Origin: Nitrospirae bacterium MYbin3
Lineage (GTDB): Bacteria > Nitrospirota > Thermodesulfovibrionia > Thermodesulfovibrionales > Dissulfurispiraceae
Assembly (NCBI GenBank): GCA_002753335.1
Contig: PEAD01000024.1
Location: 1 to 47,642, forward strand
Direction: 5' to 3'
Length of the DNA stretch: 47,642 bases
Position 1 is the stretch's first letter, and the number at the start of each line of letters is the position of its first letter. Below are positions 1-8,071 of the stretch, in pieces. Both the position numbers and the translations under genes were made by a program. The notes under the pieces are model-generated. The model saw nothing but the letters and a program-made list of their open reading frames with translations, was not told where the DNA came from and searched no databases.

Positions 1-2
1 CA

Positions 3-197
3 AAGGGGCATCTGGGAGGGGCGATGGGAAAAGAGGTCTGGATTATGCTGCCGTATGTGCCTGACTGGAGATGGCTGATAGATAGAGATGACAGTCCTTG
101 GTACCCTTCTATGCGTCTATTCAGACAAACAGAGCCTTCCGACTGGAATGCGGTCATCGATAAAATTTTTTATAGCCTTTCAAACAGGACAATATGA
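3..197 (+). CDS. TPR-type glycosyltransferase, C-terminal end only
   Basis: Only the last 64 codons lie in the window; the 5' part is beyond the left edge. The visible residues run from a HLGGAMGK segment through VPDWRW and SPWYPSMRLFRQ to a TGA stop. The same tail (VPDWRW, WYPTMKLFRQ) closes the next gene and the gene ending at 10472, so this is a third paralogue of the TPR plus GT9-like glycosyltransferases. Its stop overlaps the next start as ATGA, which points to translational coupling in one operon. Nothing can be said about its N-terminal half. Paralogy is seen directly; a role in flagellin glycosylation is inferred from context. Confidence 0.85.
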   Translation, partial: KGHLGGAMGKEVWIMLPYVPDWRWLIDRDDSPWYPSMRLFRQTEPSDWNAVIDKIFYSLSNRTI

Positions 198-1759
198 CAA
201 CAAAAAAAGAACTGATTGAAGCAGTACTGAAGCAGCGCGAAAACGGGATGCTCAAAGAATCTTCGGCCTTATGCACTGCTGCAGTTAAAAACTTTCCTGA
301 TGATGCTGATATACTTCACCTTTGCGGGGTCATTGAATCCGAAAACAGGGATTACCAAAACGCAATAATCAGCATCAAAAAAGCGCTTATCATAAATCCA
401 AACATGCCTTCTGCATACAACAATCTCGGCGTGGCGCTCTCGGAAAGCGGCCAGCTTGATGATGCGATAGAAGCCTACAGCAAAGCGGTCTCACTTATGG
501 GCGAGTATGCCCCTGCTTACGACAACCTCGGGCTTGCGCTAAAACGAAACGGCAAACTAAGTCAAGCTATAGAATGCTTTAAAAAAGCTATCTCAATAGA
601 TCCTTCATACGCAAAAGCATGGTATCACTTAGGCAATTCGCTGTATGAAATAGGAGATATGGACAGCGCCGAAAAACATTTAGTCAGAGCAACAGAGCTC
701 GCACCTCTTTTTGCTGACGCATACGGCAATCTGGGGTCTGTTTATAACGAAAAAAAAGAGCTATCGAAAGCCATAAAGTGCTACCGTGAAGCTATACGCA
801 TAAAGCCTGATCATGCAAACGCCCATTGGAACCTATCGTTGGCGCTACTGCTTTCGGGAGAGTTCGAAGAGGGCTGGAAGGAATATGAATGGCGCTTTGC
901 GCTAAAGGATTCTGAAAAAAGAATTTTCTCTAAACCCAAATGGGACTGTTCTTCGCAAATCACCGGCAAATCATTGCTAATACATACGGAGCAGGGATTT
1001 GGAGATGCTATTCAGTTCATAAGATTTGCGCCTATGATTAAAAAAATGGACGCAAAAATAATTTTAGAGTGTCAGAAAGAGTTGACACGACTGTTCTCCA
1101 AAGTAGAAGGCGTCGATACTGTCATCCCGGAAGGGGAGAAGCTGCCTGAGTTTGATCTGCACTACCCTTTGCTCAGCCTTCCTTTGGCTCTCGGCATAAC
1201 ATCAACAAACATCCCTAACCTTCCGTATATCTCACCGGATGAAAACGAGGCTAATAAATGGGGCGAATTGCTTGGCACATTAAAAACTTTAAAAATTGGG
1301 CTTGTTTGGGCAGGAAAACCCAATCATTTTAGAGACAGGTTACGATCTGTTCCTGCATCTGTCTTTGCGCCTTTATTGGAAGTTGCCGGCGCAAGATTTT
1401 ACAGCCTTCAAAAACAAAACCACGAATATGCCAAGACCGAAGAAATAGAAAGTTGGGGAATCATTGATTTTACCGATAAGTTTTACGACTTTGCGGATAC
1501 TGCTGCTTTTATATCAAAACTTGATCTTGTGGTAACCGTTGACAGTGCTATAGCGCATCTTGCCGGAGCAATGGGGAAGCTTGTCTGGGTAATGATACCC
1601 TTTGTCCCCGATTGGCGTTGGCTTAAAAAAGAAACAAACAGTCGGTGGTATCCCACCATGAAACTCTTCAGACAGGAAGAGCCGGGCAAGTGGGAGCCGG
1701 TAGTGATGTCGCTAAGAGAAAATCTGGTTGAAATGACAAAAAACATAAATGCTATATAG
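194..1759 (+). CDS. TPR-repeat glycosyltransferase with heptosyltransferase-like (GT9-type) C-terminal domain
   Basis: The protein has 521 residues. Residues 1 to about 220 are about six tetratricopeptide repeats with the usual NLG..Y and A...Y.KAI..P spacing. A linker GEFEEGWKEYEWR marks the junction, and residues from about 255 to the end resemble the C-terminal half of ADP-heptose/GT9-type transferases (IHTEQGFGDAIQFIRF, KIGLVWAGKP, VDSAIAHLAGAMGK, VPDWRW). The ATG start overlaps the previous stop by 4 bases. Proteins of this layout commonly sit beside flagellin genes and are thought to be soluble glycosyltransferases acting on protein; the sugar donor cannot be read from sequence. A close paralogue lies at 8826-10472. 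Confidence 0.85.
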   Translation: MTTKKELIEAVLKQRENGMLKESSALCTAAVKNFPDDADILHLCGVIESENRDYQNAIISIKKALIINPNMPSAYNNLGVALSESGQLDDAIEAYSKAVSLMGEYAPAYDNLGLALKRNGKLSQAIECFKKAISIDPSYAKAWYHLGNSLYEIGDMDSAEKHLVRATELAPLFADAYGNLGSVYNEKKELSKAIKCYREAIRIKPDHANAHWNLSLALLLSGEFEEGWKEYEWRFALKDSEKRIFSKPKWDCSSQITGKSLLIHTEQGFGDAIQFIRFAPMIKKMDAKIILECQKELTRLFSKVEGVDTVIPEGEKLPEFDLHYPLLSLPLALGITSTNIPNLPYISPDENEANKWGELLGTLKTLKIGLVWAGKPNHFRDRLRSVPASVFAPLLEVAGARFYSLQKQNHEYAKTEEIESWGIIDFTDKFYDFADTAAFISKLDLVVTVDSAIAHLAGAMGKLVWVMIPFVPDWRWLKKETNSRWYPTMKLFRQEEPGKWEPVVMSLRENLVEMTKNINAI

Positions 1760-1768
1760 GTGGGCTGT

Positions 1769-2632
1769 ATGATCGTTCAAATGTCATGGCTAGGCAAGGA
1801 TGAACTGCACGGATTTGGAAATCAATTCTTTGCATTTTTTTTCTTGAAATTCATTGAGTCACAAATTGGCTGTGATATTCGTTATTCAACTTGGTTGGGC
1901 AATATTCTCTTTAATCTTCCTGAATGCAACCCTGTTCTGTCATATGATGAAAGCATAGATTTAGAACATACCATCAGTCGCGAAAAAGGACCTGAGGCAG
2001 AAATTAAAATTATTAAAAGCCATCTAGAAAAAGAAGCTAAAGTTTTAGAGCTAATGGGATTATTTCAATACCATACTTCAGCCTACATAAAGCATAGAGA
2101 GATGTTCTTCAATATCTTCAACTTTAGTGAACTTATTGAGCAACAGATAAACCAATCCTTGGTTAATTTAGGATTGGAAGATTGCCCTATAATCTGTGTT
2201 CATTTCAGAAGGGGTGATTATCTGAAATTTGCAAACAAGCATCCGTTATTCTGGGGCGGCAGTTTTGATGCCGTAATCAACGCCTTGTCTGACCTTATGC
2301 TGTCTTCATTTAAAAATTCCGCCATTTATTTATGCAGCGACGATATAGAGCATTGCAGACGAGAGTTTGAGTTGCGAAACATTCCGTGCATCACCAATGC
2401 AAGCCTCTTTGCGGTATTGGATGATTCGACCCGGTTGATTTCTGACTTTATGATGATGGCAAAATCAAGCGCACTCATTATCGCAAATAGTTCTCTTTCT
2501 TTTGCTGCAGCAATGTTAAATCATAAAGCAAAGATTTTTTTGCGCCCTTGTCCGCAAAAAGATAGATTTATTCCCTTTGACCCATGGAATTCTCATGTTC
2601 TTCTTCCAAAGTTCCCGCTTCATTTTCCATAG
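1769..2632 (+). CDS. Putative fucosyltransferase-like (GT11-type) glycosyltransferase
   Basis: The protein has 287 residues from an ATG preceded by AGGTGGG at a good distance; an in-frame GTG nine bases earlier is the alternative. The N-terminus has GFGNQFFAFFFLKF, resembling the GNQ motif of alpha-1,2-fucosyltransferases. Near residue 145 is VHFRRGDYL, the HxRRxDY nucleotide-sugar binding motif of that superfamily, and near the C-terminus is a SSLSFAAAMLN segment like the SSFSWWAA of GT11. The function is therefore a probable GDP-fucose-type or related deoxysugar transferase, with donor uncertain. It follows the TPR-glycosyltransferase by 9 bases and is probably co-transcribed with it. Confidence 0.7.
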   Translation: MIVQMSWLGKDELHGFGNQFFAFFFLKFIESQIGCDIRYSTWLGNILFNLPECNPVLSYDESIDLEHTISREKGPEAEIKIIKSHLEKEAKVLELMGLFQYHTSAYIKHREMFFNIFNFSELIEQQINQSLVNLGLEDCPIICVHFRRGDYLKFANKHPLFWGGSFDAVINALSDLMLSSFKNSAIYLCSDDIEHCRREFELRNIPCITNASLFAVLDDSTRLISDFMMMAKSSALIIANSSLSFAAAMLNHKAKIFLRPCPQKDRFIPFDPWNSHVLLPKFPLHFP

Positions 2633-2658
2633 CATTCTATGTCAGGAGATAAAGCCAT

Positions 2659-3318
2659 ATGCTTATAGATTTTTCTAAATGCAACAGGTTAATCGGCGCG
2701 CTTTATAGCAAACCGGTCAAAAAGATCTATCATGTTGGCGCACATATAGGAGAAGAAGCATTTATATATGCTGCCAATAAAGTTGAAAAAGTGGTCTGGT
2801 TTGAAGCCAACGATTCTTTATTGCAGTCTTTGAGCGAAAATATCAGCAAATACGATATTGAGCAGTTTATAGTGCCTTACGCGTTATTTGATGAAAACAA
2901 GGTGCTGAAACTAAATGTAACGAATAACTTTCAAAGCTCTTCTGTGTTTGAACTGGACAGGCACTCTGCATATTATCCTCAAATTATCGTCAGCGAAATA
3001 AAGGAAGTTCAAGCCTATCGACTGGATTCGTTGATTGAAGCCAAACAATGTCATTTGCCATGGATTGATTTTGACTTTATTAACATTGATACGCAGGGTT
3101 CTGAGCTTGCAGTGTTGAAAGGACTGGGCAATTACATCAGCCAACAATCATTAAAAGGCATATTCCTTGAAGTAAATTCGGAGTCTCTTTATAAGGGAAT
3201 TCCTTTGGTTTCTGAGATTGATGAATTCTTGGCAAGACATAGCTTTTTTCGAGTTCTGACAAACTGGACAAAAGAAGGCTGGGGTGATGCGTTCTACTTG
3301 AAATCTGTTACGCTTTAA
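2659..3318 (+). CDS. FkbM-family SAM-dependent methyltransferase
   Basis: The protein has 219 residues. YHVGAHIGEEAFIYA near residue 25 is the FkbM glycine-rich SAM site, WFEAND follows as the acidic ribose-binding strand, and the family signature IDTQGSELAVLKG lies near residue 143. The C-terminus has IFLEVNSESLY, also typical. FkbM enzymes usually O-methylate sugars or polyketides and are frequent in glycan loci. An AGGAG lies about 11 bases before the ATG. It sits in a block of glycosyltransferases and methyltransferases, so O-methylation of a flagellin glycan is the likely role, by inference. Confidence 0.8.
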   Translation: MLIDFSKCNRLIGALYSKPVKKIYHVGAHIGEEAFIYAANKVEKVVWFEANDSLLQSLSENISKYDIEQFIVPYALFDENKVLKLNVTNNFQSSSVFELDRHSAYYPQIIVSEIKEVQAYRLDSLIEAKQCHLPWIDFDFINIDTQGSELAVLKGLGNYISQQSLKGIFLEVNSESLYKGIPLVSEIDEFLARHSFFRVLTNWTKEGWGDAFYLKSVTL

Positions 3319-3404
3319 CAAAAAAATGCTGAAGCGAAAACAACAAAAATTGCTGGAAATTGCTGCCTTGCGATACAATTAATATATTCTACTTTAGGAT
3401 GACC

Positions 3405-4139
3405 ATGGGCACAAACTATTATTCACCGTTAAAAGAAAGTCACGATGTAAAGTATGGTGACTCACCTCGCATAGAAATAGCCAATCTTATAACCTGGATT
3501 CCTGAAAATATTCTCGAGATAGGTTGTGGCACAGGCGCCACCGGCCAATTGCTGAAACAGAAGTTTCCTAATCTGTTTTATAAAGGCATCGAACTGGATA
3601 AAACTGCTGCTGAGCTTGCTTCTAAGCGCCTTGACAATGTTGTTGTTGCTGATATTAACCGATTTGATGCCATAGAGTTAGGAATTGAAAAAGAATCTTT
3701 TGACCTGATTATCTGCGCTGATGTTTTGGAGCATCTGTATGACCCTTGGAAAACTTTACATGATTTGAGAGATTGTCTCAGGCCTGATGGAAAGTTGATT
3801 GCAAGCATCCCCAATGTCCAGAATATTGACCTTATTCTGCAGCTTGTTAATGGAAATTGGAGTTATGCAAAACATGGTTTGTTGGATGCGACACATATAA
3901 GGTTTTTTACTTTGAACGAAATATACAAGCTCTTCAATGGCACCCGGTATAATGTAATCCATTGCTTTAGCAATAGACAGCCTGGATTAGAAGAGCAGGG
4001 ATGGCCTAAAGATCTTGATTTGGGAAAGATAGTATTAAAAAATATCTCGCTTGAAGAAGCTGCCAGCTTTTTTACTTTTCAATATTTTGTTGTAGCTGAA
4101 AAAAACAGAACGCCTGCCGAAAACACCTCGACAAAATGA
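3405..4139 (+). CDS. Class I SAM-dependent methyltransferase (Methyltransf_23-like)
   Basis: The protein has 244 residues from the ATG at 3405, which has AGGA at 3396-3399. In-frame starts at 3399 and upstream at 3360 are possible but lack this site. NILEIGCGTGATGQLLK is motif I for SAM, followed by YKGIELDKTAAELA, then DLIICADVLEHLYDPW and a RPDGKLIASIPN strand, the full order of a class I methyltransferase. Such proteins accompany glycan clusters as sugar methyltransferases; the substrate is unknown. A weak promoter-like pair (TTGCTG, 17 bases, TATATT, 3360-3388) lies just upstream, but it would leave a very short leader. Confidence 0.75.
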   Translation: MGTNYYSPLKESHDVKYGDSPRIEIANLITWIPENILEIGCGTGATGQLLKQKFPNLFYKGIELDKTAAELASKRLDNVVVADINRFDAIELGIEKESFDLIICADVLEHLYDPWKTLHDLRDCLRPDGKLIASIPNVQNIDLILQLVNGNWSYAKHGLLDATHIRFFTLNEIYKLFNGTRYNVIHCFSNRQPGLEEQGWPKDLDLGKIVLKNISLEEAASFFTFQYFVVAEKNRTPAENTSTK

Positions 4140-4168
4140 CGTTACTTGCACAAAAATAATTCCTGCAA

Positions 4169-5737
4169 GTGGGGAAAGTAAAATTAAAAATCATGCTGTC
4201 TTGCGTATTAAACCCTCTTGTTCCCGCCTATTACATAGAAAAAGCACTAAGAAAAAAACATGACGTTATAAAGTTCTCTCCTTTAGATATTTCTGAAAAG
4301 AGACTTAAGTACGAATGGAATATAAACTACAACGACATAAAAGACAAACTGCTGCCTCCGGAAATAGGCTCAAGCGTATTTTCGCATGCGGAAGCCGTAA
4401 AAAAGCTGCCTTGGAATCCTGATGTATTGTTTTACATAGACACCCATATTTGGTACCCTTTCGTTGGAATAGAGAAAATCGATGCATTCAAAGTTTGCTG
4501 GCTTATTGATGCTCATACATCACAGGAACTTTATTTAGAAATAGCGAAGAAGTTCGATATCGTGTTCCTGACAGAGACCTGCTATGTTGAGGCCTTCAGA
4601 AAACAGGGCATAAAAAATGTCTTCTGGATGCCATTGGCTTGTGATGATATCAACATCGGAAAACCTAAAGAAAAAACATTTGATATTTCTTTTATAGGTT
4701 CAATAAAAGATGACAGAAAAAAATACATGGATTTACTAAACCACAATTTTAATTTTGCGACCAAGAGTGCATTTTATGAAACCGCAACGGCCCTTTATGA
4801 ACAGTCACGACTAGTTTTACATATATCTCCACACATAGATTCAGGATATAAAATTCTGAGTGCCCGCATCTTCGAAGCTATGGCATCAGGATCTGCGTTA
4901 ATCACCGACAGAATAGGCAGTACTGATATAAATACTCTTTTAAAAGAAGGCCGCGATTATATAGGTTACACAGATTCAAATGATTTAGTAGAAATTGCAA
5001 AATACTACCTTAATAACGAAAACGAAAGGGAAGAAATAGCAAAAAATGGATTTAATAAAGTGACTGCTTTACATACTTACGACAAGAGGATTGACGCTAT
5101 TACAGACATAATTACCGGGTTCCTGGGGTCAAGAGAAAATCACAATGACATGAATAGCAATGTTACACAACCGCTAACTCTCCAGCAACTCATAGACAGG
5201 GAAGATTTCAATGCCGCTATTTCGATCTGTCTTGAATCAATAAAATCGGATCCTGATAATTATATCGCTTACAATACTTTGGGAGATGTATATTCAAAAA
5301 TGCATGAATATGAAAAAGCGATAAGATCTTACAAAAAATCTTTATCTATTAAAGATGATGCCGGCACTTACAACAACATCGCAAATATTTATTTTGTATG
5401 CAATAACTTCGACAGCGCAACGAAATATTACAATATTGCCCTATCCTGCGATAAAAACAACTACGCCATATATCAAAATTTGGGAATACTTTCTCATCTC
5501 AAAGAAGAATATGAAAACGCAATGATGTTCTATAATGAATCGCTTAAACTCAATCCGAAAAATGGGCAGATATATAACAATATATTCAATATTTTTGTAA
5601 AATTCTATACTAAAGGCACACTCATTAGTGATAGCAATTCTCCTGAAATAACAAATAGATTGTATTATCTTCTTTCTCCCGAATTCAGGTTTGAAGATAT
5701 AAAGATTTATTTAAAAAAATCTTTCGAATATTTATAA
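4169..5737 (+). CDS. CgeB-like glycosyltransferase with C-terminal TPR repeats
   Basis: The protein has 522 residues from a GTG; an in-frame ATG at 4193 is an alternative and neither has a clear ribosome site. Residues 1 to about 320 match the CgeB/Glyco_trans_1_2 type of GT-B enzyme: LIDAHTSQELY, the FDISFIGS strand and the donor-side ARIFEAMASGSALITDRIGS loop. From about residue 330 there are three to four TPR units (NYIAYNTLGDVYSKMHEYEKAIRSY). The order is catalytic domain then TPR, the reverse of the genes at 194 and 8826, so the repeat module has been attached independently. Protein glycosylation is the inferred role. Confidence 0.75.
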   Translation: MGKVKLKIMLSCVLNPLVPAYYIEKALRKKHDVIKFSPLDISEKRLKYEWNINYNDIKDKLLPPEIGSSVFSHAEAVKKLPWNPDVLFYIDTHIWYPFVGIEKIDAFKVCWLIDAHTSQELYLEIAKKFDIVFLTETCYVEAFRKQGIKNVFWMPLACDDINIGKPKEKTFDISFIGSIKDDRKKYMDLLNHNFNFATKSAFYETATALYEQSRLVLHISPHIDSGYKILSARIFEAMASGSALITDRIGSTDINTLLKEGRDYIGYTDSNDLVEIAKYYLNNENEREEIAKNGFNKVTALHTYDKRIDAITDIITGFLGSRENHNDMNSNVTQPLTLQQLIDREDFNAAISICLESIKSDPDNYIAYNTLGDVYSKMHEYEKAIRSYKKSLSIKDDAGTYNNIANIYFVCNNFDSATKYYNIALSCDKNNYAIYQNLGILSHLKEEYENAMMFYNESLKLNPKNGQIYNNIFNIFVKFYTKGTLISDSNSPEITNRLYYLLSPEFRFEDIKIYLKKSFEYL

Positions 5738-5752
5738 AAAAGCGGTTACCAA

Positions 5753-6829
5753 TTAATCAATACTGTTTTTTTCTATCACCCTTAGGCTCATAAACGAAAA
5801 AACTTCATTATATAATCTTGATGAGCTCATGAGTGTGTTATAAAACGAAGAAACCCCGTCCCATACGCCAATATCATGAAAAACAATCAATCCTCCGGTT
5901 GCAACAAATGGGGACCACAATGAAAAATCCCTTTCAGACCCTTCTAATGAATGGTCGCCGTCAATAAACAAAAGCCTTATTGGCCCTGACCAATTCTTAA
6001 CCGCCTGCTCAGAACTTGCAACAGTCGGTATTACATAATCATCCAGCCCTGCAGCACTAAGATTTTCAGAAAAACGTTTAAAAGTGGTTCCTTCACTTAT
6101 CAGTTCTTTTTCGTTCTTATGTTCTAAAGATCCGCTAAAATGATCAATTGCTGTAATCTTCTCTCTGCCAGAATTTTTCGAGCCTTCGGCAAGCCAACAT
6201 GTTGACCGCCCCATAAAACTTCCTATTTCAACAACCGATCCTGCTTGGGGGCCTTTAGAAGCAAGTGCCATAAGAATATACCCCTCCACACTATGAAGAA
6301 ACCCCTGAATATTGCAAAATCTATCTCTAAAAAAATCATAGCGCTCCTCAAATTCATCAAATAATCGTGCTAGAGGATAGCGTTCCTTAGAAATACCAAA
6401 TGCTCTCATAAAAGACTCTTTCGCACCGGATAAATCACCTGTTTCCTCAAGAACCTTACCCAGATTTGTAAAAATCTCAGCTGATGCATTATTGCAAGAA
6501 ACAGCCTTGCGATAGGCACTAATAGCAAAATCAATCATGCTAAGGCGATAAAATACATTCCCTTGGTTATTATATAAATCGGCATTGTCAGGTGCTATGT
6601 TGATAGCTTTTGCAATACAAACAAGAGCTGCTTCATGGTTGTTCTTTTTCGAATAAAGTGCAGAGAGATTGTTTAAAGCGGCTGTGTGATTAGGATTTGT
6701 CTCAAGCAACTTCTCATAACAAAGTATAGCTTTTTCGGTATTCCCATTTTTTTGAAAAAACATTGCTAAATTGAAATAAGCATCGGTATTTAGAGGGTTC
6801 TTGTTGACTTCTTGTATTAGATGTTTCAT
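5753..6829 (-). CDS. TPR-repeat SAM-dependent methyltransferase (Methyltransf_24-like)
   Basis: The protein has 358 residues if the ATG at 6829 is used; a TTG at 6847 in the same frame would add six. Residues 1 to about 150 are four TPR units (LNTDAYFNLAMFFQKNGNTEKAI). The C-terminal half is a methyltransferase of the CmcI/Methyltransf_24 kind: SVVEIGSFMGRSTCWLA binds SAM, and LLFIDGDHSLEGSERDF is the acidic metal-binding type motif, followed by GGLIVFHDIG. These enzymes often O-methylate sugars. It faces the preceding gene with a 15-base gap and diverges from flagellin. A TPR-methyltransferase fusion suggests methylation of glycans while bound to the same target as the TPR-transferases, which is inference. 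Confidence 0.75.
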   Translation of the reverse strand: MKHLIQEVNKNPLNTDAYFNLAMFFQKNGNTEKAILCYEKLLETNPNHTAALNNLSALYSKKNNHEAALVCIAKAINIAPDNADLYNNQGNVFYRLSMIDFAISAYRKAVSCNNASAEIFTNLGKVLEETGDLSGAKESFMRAFGISKERYPLARLFDEFEERYDFFRDRFCNIQGFLHSVEGYILMALASKGPQAGSVVEIGSFMGRSTCWLAEGSKNSGREKITAIDHFSGSLEHKNEKELISEGTTFKRFSENLSAAGLDDYVIPTVASSEQAVKNWSGPIRLLFIDGDHSLEGSERDFSLWSPFVATGGLIVFHDIGVWDGVSSFYNTLMSSSRLYNEVFSFMSLRVIEKNSID

Positions 6830-6859
6830 TTCGTCAGATTTTTTCAAAAGTTCTTGTTT

Positions 6860-6888
6860 ATAATACGATTCTTAGTTGCATGAATCAA
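6860..6888 (-). promoter_or_regulatory. Sigma-70-type promoter for the TPR-methyltransferase gene
   Basis: Read on the minus strand, TTGATT (6883-6888) and TATTAT (6860-6865) are separated by exactly 17 bases. The expected start of transcription is near 6853, leaving a leader of only some 6 bases to the TTG at 6847 or about 24 to the ATG at 6829. No ribosome site is visible. Confidence 0.5.
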
Positions 6889-6980
6889 TCTTATTTTTTC
6901 TGGTTTCGCTAAAACCGCGACTCATTAAACTTTAGCACACATTCTCCGATAAATAAAACAACCAGACATAGCAAAAAAGA

Positions 6981-7009
6981 TTAACATTTTTAATGTATTA
7001 TGATATACT
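6981..7009 (+). promoter_or_regulatory. Sigma-70-type promoter of flagellin
   Basis: TTAACA (6981-6986) and TATACT (7004-7009) are separated by 17 bases, close to the vegetative consensus. Transcription would start near 7016 and give a leader of about 120 bases. No sigma-28 (TAAA-N15-GCCGATAA) or sigma-54 (TGGCAC-N5-TTGC) match was seen between 6848 and 7134, which is unusual for a flagellin and suggests control after transcription. Confidence 0.55.
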
Positions 7010-7015
7010 TGTACA

Positions 7016-7134
7016 AGTCCTAAAAGGAGGTGAACAAAAGAAAGGACTGAAAATTAGGCGCTGAAACAATCAGCATAAAATAATAACCCCTCAGCAAGAA
7101 TGCTGAGATAAAATCCCAGAAAAGGAGAAACAAC
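7016..7134 (+). promoter_or_regulatory. Flagellin mRNA leader with orphan Shine-Dalgarno and hairpin
   Basis: The predicted leader holds three elements. AAAGGAGGTGA (7023-7033), a full match to the 16S rRNA 3' end, sits at its 5' end with no usable start codon after it. A 7-bp hairpin CTCAGCA/TGCTGAG with loop AGAA spans 7090-7107. The real ribosome site AAAGGAG lies at 7121-7127, 7 bases before the ATG. Because flbT follows in the operon and FlbT is known in Caulobacter to act on the flagellin mRNA leader, this region is the obvious FlbT target; that link is inference. Confidence 0.5.
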
Positions 7135-7998
7135 ATGAACGAGATAGCATTAACATCCTCGATGAGACAAAACCTCATCAATCTGCAGGGAACAGCAAAC
7201 AACTTATCAACGGTTCAAAACAGACTGGCATCAGGCAAAAAGGTTAACACCGCTCTTGATGATCCGGTGAACTTCTTTGCTGCTCAGGCAAATATGTCAA
7301 GGGCTGCTGACCTTGCGCTCCGCAAAGATTCTATGGGCGAAGCGATTCAGACAGCAAAAGCTGCTGATTCAGCAATAACCGCGATTTCATCGCTCCTTGA
7401 TCAGGCAAAGTCTATCGCCACCACTTCGCTCTCAACTTCAGACACGAATAGCCGAGCAAGTTATTCGACGCAGTTTAACGTAGTCATGAGTCAGATTTTG
7501 GCGGTAGCCAATGATGCCAGCTATAAAGGCACAAACTTCCTTAAAGCCGCCACATTGACCGTAAAGTTCAATGAAGATGGCACTTCTTCTCTTGCTATGA
7601 CAGGCTTTAGAGGCGACTCAATAGCCAACCTTACTCTTGGTATGGTTGGTACAACTGTAACAACCTCTTATGGCAGTTCTACAGGTGTGGGTATCTGGTC
7701 AGATGCTACCTGCGGTGGATCAAATATTCAAGGCGCACTCGACGCAATCAACACCGCAACCACAAACCTCAGAGACCAGGCAAAGTCTATCGCAACTAAC
7801 CTTAACGTTATTACAGTGCGTTCAGAATTCGCAAAGAACATGATCGACACTCTAAAAACCGGTGCAGATAATTTGACACTGGCTGACATGAATGAAGAGG
7901 GCGCTAACATGCTTATGCTTCAGACCCGTCAGTCTCTGGGCATCACTTCACTGAGCCTTGCTTCACAGGCAGCCCAGTCCGTATTAAGAATGTTCTAA
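7135..7998 (+). CDS. Flagellin
   Basis: The protein has 287 residues. The N-terminal D0/D1 region (RQNLINLQGTANNLSTVQNR then LASGKKVNTALDDPVNFF) and the C-terminal region (LMLQTRQSLGITSLSLASQA ending in VLRMF) are the conserved coiled-coil parts that pack the filament core. This is the short alphaproteobacterial-style flagellin, with only about 70 variable residues in the middle, rich in Ser, Thr and Gly and so a plausible acceptor for O-glycans. Residue 193 is a cysteine, rare in flagellins. A strong AAAGGAG lies 7 bases before the ATG. It leads an operon with flbT and flaF and is surrounded by glycosyltransferases. Confidence 0.95.
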   Translation: MNEIALTSSMRQNLINLQGTANNLSTVQNRLASGKKVNTALDDPVNFFAAQANMSRAADLALRKDSMGEAIQTAKAADSAITAISSLLDQAKSIATTSLSTSDTNSRASYSTQFNVVMSQILAVANDASYKGTNFLKAATLTVKFNEDGTSSLAMTGFRGDSIANLTLGMVGTTVTTSYGSSTGVGIWSDATCGGSNIQGALDAINTATTNLRDQAKSIATNLNVITVRSEFAKNMIDTLKTGADNLTLADMNEEGANMLMLQTRQSLGITSLSLASQAAQSVLRMF

Positions 7999-8010
7999 AA
8001 AAGCATCATG

Positions 8011-8042
8011 CAATGCGGAAGAGAATATTCTCTTCCGCATTG
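8011..8042 (+). terminator. Perfect 32-base inverted repeat after flagellin
   Basis: The 32 bases are exactly self-complementary (arms CAATGCGGAAGAGAAT and ATTCTCTTCCGCATTG), folding to a stem of about 14 bp. The following bases are TCTCTCAAAC, not a T-run, so a classical intrinsic terminator is not supported. It more likely protects the flagellin 3' end or partly attenuates, giving much flagellin and little FlbT/FlaF. Confidence 0.6.
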
Positions 8043-8071
8043 TCTCTCAAACAAATCAATCTAAATCTAAA

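Noticed and set aside
5738..5752. Bidirectional terminator between the converging genes
   Set aside because: The 15-base gap holds no inverted repeat.
7030..7050. Six-codon frame GTG...TGA after the orphan Shine-Dalgarno in the flagellin leader
   Set aside because: The GTG overlaps the Shine-Dalgarno itself with no spacer, so it cannot be served by it; kept only as part of the leader description.
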